From an uncultured Ignavibacteriota bacterium (GTDB lineage Bacteria > Bacteroidota > Ignavibacteria > UBA10030 > UBA8401): DNA of 64,000 bases. Every line of letters starts with the position of its first letter. Positions within the stretch are counted from its first letter, which is position 1. Below are positions 41,025-49,751 of this stretch, piece by piece. A model generated the notes under the pieces. The model was not told the origin of the DNA. It was given only the letters and a program-made list of their open reading frames with translations, and did not search any database. The position numbers were made by a program, and so were the translations under genes. The DNA is taken from the NCBI GenBank assembly GCA_903884005.1, contig CAISDA010000064.1:62001-126000 (forward strand). The letters are read 5' to 3'.

Positions 41025-42827
41025 ATGAAACAACTTTACACAGTGTGTCTGATGCTCAGTATTGCAAGTGTGTCGTTCGGACAATTGAGTGGAACGAAGA
41101 CCGTCGGCGGCACCACGCCGGATTACGCAACTCTTCGCGCCGCGTTCGATGCCGTTTCGGCCCAGGGCGTGGGAGCGTCCGGTGTGACCTTTACCATACG
41201 CGACGGTGTGTATAATGAGGATTCGCTGGTCATCAAAGCAGTGACAAGCACAAGCGTGTCTGCGCCGATCACGATCAAGCCGGCATCCGGAGCGAACGTT
41301 GTCATCAACGTGTCGCCGAAGACCTATTACAACCAGGCGGCCATCAAGATCGACAGCACCCAATACGTCGTGATCGACGGGAGCAATAACGGCACTACGT
41401 CGAAGAATCTTACCGTCAATGCGCTCGGCAATCTTGGCGCGCGCGCCGTTTTTATCGTGAACAGTTCGAGTAATGTGACCGTGAAGAACAGCATCCTTCG
41501 AACAGGCTGGACCGCCGCAACAGACAGCATGAAATTCATCTCCATTCAGGTCACGGTGACCGGGTCGGGGAGGAACTGCAATAATGCTCTCATTGAAAAC
41601 AATACATGCCGCAACGCCCACCGGGGTATTTCGGCATTTGGCGTCAGCACGGCCGACAGCATGCTCGGCCTGATCGTTCGCAACAATCTTGTCGATTCCA
41701 TTTCCACTGCGGCGATCTATACCGGATCGGCCATGGGTTCCCTCATCTATAATAATGACGTCAGCGTCCTCAACTCGGTGGCAACAGGAACAACGACGGT
41801 CTACGGCATCTATATCGGCGGCGGTTCGGACAGATGCAGAGTCTATAACAACAAGGTGCACGACATCAACAGCGTTGTCGGCGGCACGGTGATCACCTAC
41901 GGAATTTCATCCAATACGGGATCGGCGAATCACGGCGGCAATGTGATCTATAATAATTTTGTCGCGATGAACATCACGCAGAGCGCCAGCACCGGCAGCA
42001 TCTACCCCCTGTATGTTTCCGAGAGCACTGTTCCTGATTCCATTCTGTTCAATACGGCGAAACTCACCGGCAGCGGCACCAGCGCCCGGGCCTCCACGGC
42101 GTTCTATAAGGGAAGCGCAACCGGAACGTGTGTTGTCATGAACAATGTCTTGATCAATACGCGCACCGATGCGGCAGGCGGCATTGCGTCGGGGATCGGC
42201 CGGCCATCGACGCAGGCGATAGGCGCGATGATCTCGGATTACAATTGCGTCTTTGCCGGCACGGCCGATACCATTCAACACAAGATCGGCAGGCTGAGCA
42301 CCAATTATTTTGCGACACTCGACGGATGGCGCGCGGCCAATGGAAGCGACGGCGCCAGTGTTTCTGAGGACGTGCAATTCGTCAGCGCAACGGACCTTCA
42401 TGTGAAATCCGGTGTCGTGACGAAATTGAAAAACGCGGGCACACCCATTCCCGGATACACAACCGACATCGACGGACAGAAACGGAATGCAACCACTCCC
42501 GATATCGGCGCCGACGAATTTACCGGAATGACGAGTGTCGAGCGTATCGGCACCGGCACGCCGAGTACGTTTGCCCTCGAACAAAACTACCCGAATCCGT
42601 TCAACCCGTCAACCATGATCCGCTTTGCTGTCGATGCGGATCAATTTGTGACCCTCACCGTGAGCGACATGCTGGGCCGGACCGTTGCCGTGCTGCTGAG
42701 CGAACGTGTCAGCGCCGGAAATTACGGTGTTGCATGGAACGCATCGCAATCTCCGAGCGGCGTCTATTTCTACACGCTTCATGCCGGCAACAAAATGGAT
42801 ACGAAGCGGATGATTGTAATGAAATAG
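41025..42827 (+). CDS. Secreted right-handed beta-helix protein with sorting domain, paralogue 1
   Basis: A 600-residue protein: signal peptide (YTVCLMLSIASVSFGQ), a repeated beta-helix body (KTVGGTTPDYATLRAAFDAV, YVVIDGSNNGTTSKNLTV, NNALIENNTCRNAHRGIS, RCRVYNNKVHDIN) and a terminal sorting domain (LEQNYPNPFNPSTMIRFAV...GVYFYTLHA). No catalytic residues can be assigned. Parallel beta-helices in secreted proteins often bind or cleave polymers. Transcribed from the sigma-54 promoter at 40948, so it may belong to the same regulon as the PGA operon. Closely related in order and motifs to the C-terminal part of the protein at 49752. Confidence 0.8.
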   Translation: MKQLYTVCLMLSIASVSFGQLSGTKTVGGTTPDYATLRAAFDAVSAQGVGASGVTFTIRDGVYNEDSLVIKAVTSTSVSAPITIKPASGANVVINVSPKTYYNQAAIKIDSTQYVVIDGSNNGTTSKNLTVNALGNLGARAVFIVNSSSNVTVKNSILRTGWTAATDSMKFISIQVTVTGSGRNCNNALIENNTCRNAHRGISAFGVSTADSMLGLIVRNNLVDSISTAAIYTGSAMGSLIYNNDVSVLNSVATGTTTVYGIYIGGGSDRCRVYNNKVHDINSVVGGTVITYGISSNTGSANHGGNVIYNNFVAMNITQSASTGSIYPLYVSESTVPDSILFNTAKLTGSGTSARASTAFYKGSATGTCVVMNNVLINTRTDAAGGIASGIGRPSTQAIGAMISDYNCVFAGTADTIQHKIGRLSTNYFATLDGWRAANGSDGASVSEDVQFVSATDLHVKSGVVTKLKNAGTPIPGYTTDIDGQKRNATTPDIGADEFTGMTSVERIGTGTPSTFALEQNYPNPFNPSTMIRFAVDADQFVTLTVSDMLGRTVAVLLSERVSAGNYGVAWNASQSPSGVYFYTLHAGNKMDTKRMIVMK

Positions 42828-42932
42828 TCCTTTCATAAATTGTGCAGAGGGTTATCCGGAGTTATGGTGATCATCCATTCAACAAACGATAACCCTTTGT
42901 ATTTGGTCCCACTCCAATCGCAAAAGGCTCTC

Positions 42933-45629
42933 ATGAAACGTCTGCGCATTGCACTCTTCATCCGTTGGTCCCTTCCGGCACTGCTGATATTCTTCGCGAC
43001 TGCGGCACTTGCCGGCACGACCGGAAAAATTGCCGCCAGGGCTGTTGATAAAAAAACAGGCGAGCCCCTGCCGTCGGTAAACGTCGTCATCGTGGGCACG
43101 GCGATCGGCGGGACGACCAATGCGGAAGGATGGCTTACCATCATCAACGTACCGCCCGGCACGTACAATGTCCGCTCCACGATCATGGGGTACTCTCCGC
43201 AATTGACGACGAAGGTCGTTGTGAGCGCGGATTTGACGACGAACCTGACATTTGACATGACCGAAGCAAGCGTCGAACTCGGCAAGGAAGTCGTTATTGT
43301 CGCTGAGCGTCCGATGATCAGAAAAGACGAAACCTCGAAGATGTCCGTTATATCCGCAGAAACATTCTCGGACCTGCCCATGGTCAGTTTTCAACAGATC
43401 GTGGGACTGCAGGCCGGGTTTGTGACCGATGGAAGCGGGGATATCCATGCGCGCGGCGGACGAAGCGGCGAATTGGTGTACCTGGTGGACGGCGTGCCGA
43501 CGCGCGATCCGCTCTCGGGCGGCATGGGCACACAACTGGACAAGTACGCAATCCAGGAATTGCAGGTGCTCACCGGCGGATTCAGCGCCGAATACGGCCA
43601 GGCCCTGTCGGGCGTCGTCAACATCGTCACCAAAGAAGGCGGAACACAGTACAACGCGCGCGTGGAATACGAATCGGGACAGCTCAACGAATCGCCCTAC
43701 CATGCACTGAACGCCATGGCGCTCGACTATATGGGGACCAACGCCGATGGCACTCTCTCTCCCCGGAGCGATGACAGGGGAACGCTGATCAAGGACATAC
43801 CCTCCGCATACAAGCAGCAAACACTCAGCGGAACGCAGGGACTCTTCCCCGACATCGCGATGCTCGGTCAGGTGTCGCTCATGGCAAGCGGACCGATGCC
43901 GTGGATCCCGGCATTGAAATTTTTTACGACGGCGCGCTACGAAAACTCACTCTCCCAAATGCCGTGGGGGTATAATAAGGAACGGGAAACAAACGGAAAA
44001 CTTTCCTACCTGTTGGGCAATCTCAAATTCAGTTTGTCAGACCGCCGCTTGTGGAGAAAGTATAAGAGCTACTCGCATTCGTGGAAATACGTTCCCGACG
44101 GGTATGGCGAAAACAAAGAAACCACAGCGCGGCAAAACCTGACCGTGAATTATTTTCCGAACAACGAAACAAATGCGACATTCAATTTTTCGTTTAACGA
44201 CCGGCAATCGGGCCGGTATACTCCGGGCAAATATGCGATATTTTCTCCCGACGGCATCCTGATCGAATCGAACTATATCAAGAATACCGGAAATCAATTT
44301 ATCCAAACAGGAGATCTGGGCACCTCGTACGACAACCATCTGAAAACGTACATCGGCAAACTCGATCTCTCGTCGCAGTTCGACCGGTACAATATGGTCA
44401 AGGTCGGAGCTGAAATTACATCGTATGATATCAAGCGCCTGGCCTACGCGCAGCCGTGGAAGGGCGGATATTGGGGGTACGAAAATTTCCAAAAATTTCC
44501 GCTTGAGGTTGCTGCCTATGCGCAGGACAAGCTTGAACTGGGCTCCTTCATCATCAACGCCGGCCTCCGCTTCGATTATATCGACGTGAAGGACACGCAA
44601 TGGCCGAGCGTGACATCGCCGGCCGGATTCCTGGACGATACACTCAAGCAGTGGGTCGTTGTGAACGAGATCCCCGCCAAGTCGAGGATGCAGATCAGCC
44701 CGCGTCTGGGAATCGCATTTCCAATCACGGACCGCACGGTGTTCTACAGTTCCTACGGCCATTTTTTCCAGCGCGCAGATTATCTGGAAATGTACTCGCT
44801 CAGGGATCCTTCGATTAATAATGCCTTTGTCGGCAATCCCGGCATTGAACCCCAGAAAACCGTTGCATTCGAATTCGGCCTCAGGCAGCAATTGGGAGAG
44901 AACTATACGATCGAGGTCGGCTCGTACTTTAAGGACATCACCAATCTTGTGGGCAGCACCTACCGCACCGTGTTCCCCTATAGCTACACGATCTACGACA
45001 ATTCCAATTATGGAAAAGTGAGCGGCCTCGACGTGACGGTGACCAAGCGGATGAGCAATTATTTCGGCGGGAGTGTCACATACACCTACTCCGTGGCGAA
45101 AGGAAATGAATCGGATCCGACCGAAGGGTACTCAGACTATCGCGGGGCGAATGCCATACTGCGGCCGAAGCGAGTGTTCTATCTCGACTTCGACCGCAGG
45201 CATGTTGTCTCCGGCCTTCTCAATGTTGTCTTCCCCCGGGCGTTCGGCCCGCTGCTCTTCGGCTGTTATCCGTTCGAGAATCTCAATGCGAACATTGTGC
45301 TGCAGATGGCAAGCGGCCTTCCCTATACGCCGAATACGTTGGAGGAAGGCGACCAACTGATCGTCGAAAAAAATTCAGGACGCAAAGGGGGAACCTTCCA
45401 GGTGGACCTTCGCGTCGAGCGGTGGGTCTCGGCCTATAACGTAAAATTCTCGGCATTCATTAAGGTCGCGAATCTCTTTGATACGATCAACCCGCAGTTG
45501 GTGTGGTCTGCAACCGGCGACCCGTGGGATGGAGGCACGATCACTGCCAATACGCCGGACCGCCAGAGGAATCCGGGAAATGTCGACATTCGCCGCCGCA
45601 TCCAGGCGGGCATACGAATTGATTTGTAA
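42933..45629 (+). CDS. TonB-dependent receptor with carboxypeptidase-regulatory-like domain
   Basis: An 898-residue outer-membrane receptor starting at ATG 42933 (signal peptide ending ATAALAG). Residues about 25-110 form a CarboxypepD-regulatory-like domain (ARAVDKKTGEPLPSVNVVIVGT), 120-230 the plug (ARGGRSGELVYLVDGVPTRDP, GFSAEYGQALSGVVNIVTKEGG), and the rest a beta barrel. It takes up a ligand with TonB energy. The next two genes, a large exported protein and a PorV/PorQ-like protein, complete a set commonly seen together in Ignavibacteria-type genomes, functionally reminiscent of SusCD pairs. The ligand is unknown; a glutamyl polymer or its fragments is one possibility given the surrounding genes. 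Confidence 0.9.
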   Translation: MKRLRIALFIRWSLPALLIFFATAALAGTTGKIAARAVDKKTGEPLPSVNVVIVGTAIGGTTNAEGWLTIINVPPGTYNVRSTIMGYSPQLTTKVVVSADLTTNLTFDMTEASVELGKEVVIVAERPMIRKDETSKMSVISAETFSDLPMVSFQQIVGLQAGFVTDGSGDIHARGGRSGELVYLVDGVPTRDPLSGGMGTQLDKYAIQELQVLTGGFSAEYGQALSGVVNIVTKEGGTQYNARVEYESGQLNESPYHALNAMALDYMGTNADGTLSPRSDDRGTLIKDIPSAYKQQTLSGTQGLFPDIAMLGQVSLMASGPMPWIPALKFFTTARYENSLSQMPWGYNKERETNGKLSYLLGNLKFSLSDRRLWRKYKSYSHSWKYVPDGYGENKETTARQNLTVNYFPNNETNATFNFSFNDRQSGRYTPGKYAIFSPDGILIESNYIKNTGNQFIQTGDLGTSYDNHLKTYIGKLDLSSQFDRYNMVKVGAEITSYDIKRLAYAQPWKGGYWGYENFQKFPLEVAAYAQDKLELGSFIINAGLRFDYIDVKDTQWPSVTSPAGFLDDTLKQWVVVNEIPAKSRMQISPRLGIAFPITDRTVFYSSYGHFFQRADYLEMYSLRDPSINNAFVGNPGIEPQKTVAFEFGLRQQLGENYTIEVGSYFKDITNLVGSTYRTVFPYSYTIYDNSNYGKVSGLDVTVTKRMSNYFGGSVTYTYSVAKGNESDPTEGYSDYRGANAILRPKRVFYLDFDRRHVVSGLLNVVFPRAFGPLLFGCYPFENLNANIVLQMASGLPYTPNTLEEGDQLIVEKNSGRKGGTFQVDLRVERWVSAYNVKFSAFIKVANLFDTINPQLVWSATGDPWDGGTITANTPDRQRNPGNVDIRRRIQAGIRIDL

Positions 45630-45660
45630 CCACATGGCCAACGAGGAGAACAATAAGATC

Positions 45661-48639
45661 ATGAAGACAGCAGCAGCGATCGTTATCGGAATACTGTGTG
45701 CATTTCCCGCGTCTCTGTGTGGACAGGCGAAGGCGGTTGAAGGGACCCCGCTGAAGAAAGTGAACACAAGCATCGAAGACACCTGGGGAATGCTCGACAA
45801 GGGCGAACTCTACAACGTCTGCAGCAACCAGGGCACGATGACACGCAGCAAATTATTTGCAAAGTTGTACAATTTCCGGTGGCCCAAAAGCAAGGGCATC
45901 GTCACAAACACCGGCGACGTGAACGCCGTGCAGAGCGCCTCGCTCATTTTCGGCAGCAAAGGCAACATCATCGACGGCCACAGCAATGAAAGCACGTTCA
46001 ATCAGGACTGGCAGGGCGTGTATCAGGGGACCGGAAAATATTTTGCCGACGATCAGCCGGCATCGTTGAAGGCGACGGACGGCAGCCCCCGCATGGCGCA
46101 CAGCGACATTCCGAAAACGTGGCCCTCAGGGTATTTCAACGCGCAGAAAGTATGGACGCCTTCGCCCGTCGGCGCACTGGACGCGCTGTCCGCCGCCGAC
46201 AGGTCCGTCGTGCAGACAAAAGGCGCGTGGTACGATGAGGAAAAAAATCTCTGGCGCTTCTGGCCCAGCCGTTTCCGCATGGATACCGATTCCACTTCCG
46301 CCACGTACAATCACCAGATCCCCGGCGAATTCGCCGCAGACCGCGAACTCTACACGATCTTCAACGACAGAAACACACAGCCACCCGATAAGCCGCTCGG
46401 CATTCAGGTGGAGATGCATGTGTACAGCTGGGGACGGCGCTTCGCGCAGGATATTCAATTCTACGATTTCACGGTCACCAATACGAGCGCGGTGCGCCTG
46501 GATTCCTGCTCCTTCGGATATTTTCTGAATTATCGGTACGGCGATCCGAACGAAGAAGCATACACATCCTATAATTCGGGCATCAATCCGGCAGGATTCG
46601 ATAATGTGGTGATAAATTGGGATCCGAACGGCGCGACCGATCCTGTGCGGGGGATCAATAACGGATATTTTGGCAGCGCGATCTTTGCGACTCCCAAAGA
46701 CCTCGGCGTGACCGACGGGCACTTCTTCCGCGGAAACTCTACATACATCCCGACAAAATCGAAACGGAATGTCTGGCCCGTCATGACCAGCAATCCCGAT
46801 GACCCCGTACTGAAGGCAAGCAACGCATCCAATTGGTTCCACGGCGGTGCGAACACAAAGTTCGATGTCTTCGATTCGACCTACCTGTTCAAGGCCTGGG
46901 ACTTCACACAATTCGCCTTCATCCAGGCAACGGGATTGTTCAGCATGAATCCGGGCGAATCGGTGCGCGGGTGTATCGCATATACCGCCGGATATACGCT
47001 CGATCATTTCAAGCGTAATATCGCCACGGCGCAAAAATTGTTTCTTGCCCAATACAACGGCCCGTCGGTTCCCCCGTCGCCCAAATTATCCGGTGTGCCC
47101 GGCGATAGAAAGAACACGCTCTACTGGACGGATGATGCGGAATTGATCCCCGATGTCATGACGAAGAAGATCGACTTTGAAGGATATAAGATCTATCGGA
47201 GTCAGGACCGCGGGTCGACATGGGGAAAAGAGATCCGGGATGCTCAAGGGCGACTGGTCGGCTACCTGCCCATCGCACAGTTCGATAAAAAAAATGACAT
47301 TCAGGGAACAGACCCGCAGAACAATTACAACGACCTTGGCACGAACACAGGCCTTAAACATGCGTGGATCGATACCACAGTGTCCAACGGCGTCGATTAT
47401 TCCTATACGATCACCTCGTACGATTCCGGAGATCCGCTGGCGCTTGAATCGTTCGAATCGTCGCGCGGCACATCGGCTGCCGATGCCAATCTTGTGGATC
47501 TGACGCCGCTGCCCGACCCGGCGGGATATTGTGCATCGCAGGCCAACCTGACTAAATCCCGTACAAACGGCAAGGCGGCCGTGTCCGTGTTTGTGGCCGA
47601 TCCGTCGAAACTCGTTACGCAGCGCTATACGGTCCGCTTCAACAAGACGCCGGCCGATTCATTCTATTTCCTGGGTCGGAACGATTCTGTGCTGGCCAGG
47701 GTCCCGTTGGCGTCCGATGAAATGAAGATCATCGACGGCGTGCGGCTTCGCATCGAGACCGATCCTGCGATCGGAGGCATCAAGAGGATCACCGACGAAA
47801 CAGGGAAGAGCGTGAGCAGTTCAACGAGCAAGAATCAAACCGGGTCCTGGTTCGTGACGGTGAAATCGAACTATACCAGCGCCGACACCATCGCGCGCAC
47901 GAACGACTATGAATTCCGCTTCACGCAGTTCGGGTCCTATGCCGACACCATCGGCACGAATGGCCAGGGGCTCTTTGCGCGTATGAAGGTGCCGTTCGAG
48001 ATTTGGAATGTGACAACACCCGGCGCACAGCAGCAGGTCAATGCGGTCGTCGAAGATGCCAACCGGAACAGCCAGCTCAATTTCGGCGAGGTGATCCGCA
48101 TCGTCAACCTGCCCTATAAAAACAGCGTCAATGCCGGAGACAGCCTTGGCCTGTATACGACCGCCAAAATTCCCTATACGATCAAGATCGATACGCTCGC
48201 GCGCGATTCCGTGCTCAGTCCGCGCCTGCCCTTGACGGGCCAATACTTCAGGATCGAAACGAACAGCGCCGTCACGCAAAAAGATTCCTTCTATATCGTA
48301 ATGGTCATGCCATCGTTGAAAACACCCGGCATGACCAGCGAGCAGCTCCTGAGCCGCATCCGCGTCGTGCCCAATCCGTATATCGGCACGGCGAAATGGG
48401 AGCAGACGCAGAATACGAGAAAAATGCAGTTCACATTCCTGCCCCCGGCATGTACTATTTCGATCTTCACGGTCAGGGGAGAAGTGGTAAACCGGCTCAG
48501 GCATGTGAATCAAACAGGGACCGAAGATTGGAACCTCACAAATCAATCGGGTGTGGAAGTATCATTCGGAGTTTACGTGTATGTGGTCGAAGCTCCGGAC
48601 GGCGGCAAGACAACCGGCAAATTTGCAATTATCAAGTAA
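45661..48639 (+). CDS. Large exported protein of the TonB receptor set
   Basis: A 992-residue protein. ATG 45661 follows GAGGAGAA and begins a signal peptide (KTAAAIVIGILCAFPASLCGQ). The middle has an Fn3-like portion (LSGVPGDRKNTLYWTDDAEL, IDFEGYKIYRSQDRG). The C-terminus RIRVVPNPYIGTAKWEQ...GVYVYVVEAPDGGKTTGKFAI is a sorting-type domain with VVPNPY in place of NYPNPF. No enzymatic motif is visible. By position between a TonB receptor and a PorV-like protein it may serve as the surface-exposed ligand-binding partner of the receptor, analogous to SusD but unrelated in sequence. Confidence 0.7.
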   Translation: MKTAAAIVIGILCAFPASLCGQAKAVEGTPLKKVNTSIEDTWGMLDKGELYNVCSNQGTMTRSKLFAKLYNFRWPKSKGIVTNTGDVNAVQSASLIFGSKGNIIDGHSNESTFNQDWQGVYQGTGKYFADDQPASLKATDGSPRMAHSDIPKTWPSGYFNAQKVWTPSPVGALDALSAADRSVVQTKGAWYDEEKNLWRFWPSRFRMDTDSTSATYNHQIPGEFAADRELYTIFNDRNTQPPDKPLGIQVEMHVYSWGRRFAQDIQFYDFTVTNTSAVRLDSCSFGYFLNYRYGDPNEEAYTSYNSGINPAGFDNVVINWDPNGATDPVRGINNGYFGSAIFATPKDLGVTDGHFFRGNSTYIPTKSKRNVWPVMTSNPDDPVLKASNASNWFHGGANTKFDVFDSTYLFKAWDFTQFAFIQATGLFSMNPGESVRGCIAYTAGYTLDHFKRNIATAQKLFLAQYNGPSVPPSPKLSGVPGDRKNTLYWTDDAELIPDVMTKKIDFEGYKIYRSQDRGSTWGKEIRDAQGRLVGYLPIAQFDKKNDIQGTDPQNNYNDLGTNTGLKHAWIDTTVSNGVDYSYTITSYDSGDPLALESFESSRGTSAADANLVDLTPLPDPAGYCASQANLTKSRTNGKAAVSVFVADPSKLVTQRYTVRFNKTPADSFYFLGRNDSVLARVPLASDEMKIIDGVRLRIETDPAIGGIKRITDETGKSVSSSTSKNQTGSWFVTVKSNYTSADTIARTNDYEFRFTQFGSYADTIGTNGQGLFARMKVPFEIWNVTTPGAQQQVNAVVEDANRNSQLNFGEVIRIVNLPYKNSVNAGDSLGLYTTAKIPYTIKIDTLARDSVLSPRLPLTGQYFRIETNSAVTQKDSFYIVMVMPSLKTPGMTSEQLLSRIRVVPNPYIGTAKWEQTQNTRKMQFTFLPPACTISIFTVRGEVVNRLRHVNQTGTEDWNLTNQSGVEVSFGVYVYVVEAPDGGKTTGKFAIIK

Positions 48640-48653
48640 ACGGAGGTTCCTCG

Positions 48654-49676
48654 ATGAAAGCAGTGATCATTGGTATTATGATGTGTGTTCAAGTGTTCTC
48701 GTTGAATCTTTCCGCGCAGGAATTTTCAAAAGCAGGCACGTCGGCTGCGCAGTTCTTAAAGATCCCCGTCGGCGCCAGGGCCGCCGGCATGGCGTACGCC
48801 TACACGTCGCTTGTGGACGATGCGACGGCTCTCTACTGGAACCCCTCGGGCATCGCGTCCATGGACAAGGTCCAGGCGAGCGTCTCGCATTCGCCGTGGA
48901 TCGCGGGACTGTCGCACAGTTATGCAGGCATCGTCGTGCCTGCTGAAGGCATTGGCGCGTTCGGCATCAGCGCCATTGCGCTTCAAACAAACAAGATCGA
49001 ACAGACGACCATTGAACTTCCTGAAGGGACAGGGACCTATTACGATGCAATGGATTTCGCGGTCGGCGTGTCGTTCGCGCGGGCGATGACCGAAAATGTG
49101 TCCATCGGCGCGACCATCAAATATGTGAGCCAACGGATCTGGAACGAATCGGCTGAAACCTTCGCCGTCGATTTCGGCGCGATCCTCAAAACAGGATTCA
49201 AGGATATGAAGATCGGGCTGTCGTTCCAAAATTTCGGACCCGACCTGAAAATGTCGGGCCGGGAACTGATCCGCCAGGTGGATCCGGATCCCAACAGCAC
49301 CATGAATCCGTATGTTGAAACATTAATCCAGACGCAGGAGTGGGGGCTGCCGACAGCCTATCGCGTGTCCACGTCCATCTCGCTCATCGGCAGCGAGGGA
49401 TTGTTGCACGTTGAAAATTCACGTTTGCTGCTTGCCGTCGACGCAGTGCACTTGAACGACAATCCAGAGCACTACAGCGTCGGCACGGAGTACGAATTCG
49501 CGGGCACATTTGCCGTGCGCGGCGGGTATGTGTTCCAGACCGATGAAGAAGGCTTGACACTGGGAGCCGGACTCAACATTCCGATGGGGAGCACATCGTT
49601 CGCATTCGATTATGCCTACGCCGTGTTCGGCATTCTCGGCTCTGTCCAGCATTTTACGCTGAGCGCATCTTTCTAA
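48654..49676 (+). CDS. PorV/PorQ-family outer-membrane protein
   Basis: A 340-residue protein preceded by CGGAGG. After the signal peptide the mature N-terminus is SKAGTSAAQFLKIPVGARAAGMAYAYTSLVDDATALYWNPSGIA, the signature of PorV/PorQ (UPF0164-like) barrels; it ends in LSASF as outer-membrane barrels do. PorV acts as shuttle or receptor for type IX secreted proteins. Copies linked to TonB receptor genes may be dedicated to the neighbouring secreted protein. Confidence 0.8.
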   Translation: MKAVIIGIMMCVQVFSLNLSAQEFSKAGTSAAQFLKIPVGARAAGMAYAYTSLVDDATALYWNPSGIASMDKVQASVSHSPWIAGLSHSYAGIVVPAEGIGAFGISAIALQTNKIEQTTIELPEGTGTYYDAMDFAVGVSFARAMTENVSIGATIKYVSQRIWNESAETFAVDFGAILKTGFKDMKIGLSFQNFGPDLKMSGRELIRQVDPDPNSTMNPYVETLIQTQEWGLPTAYRVSTSISLIGSEGLLHVENSRLLLAVDAVHLNDNPEHYSVGTEYEFAGTFAVRGGYVFQTDEEGLTLGAGLNIPMGSTSFAFDYAYAVFGILGSVQHFTLSASF

Positions 49677-49751
49677 ATGTATGGCGGACAGATATTGATG
49701 TAACTGTCGCTATGAACAGGATTAATTTCTTTACCATCGATGGAACACCAC

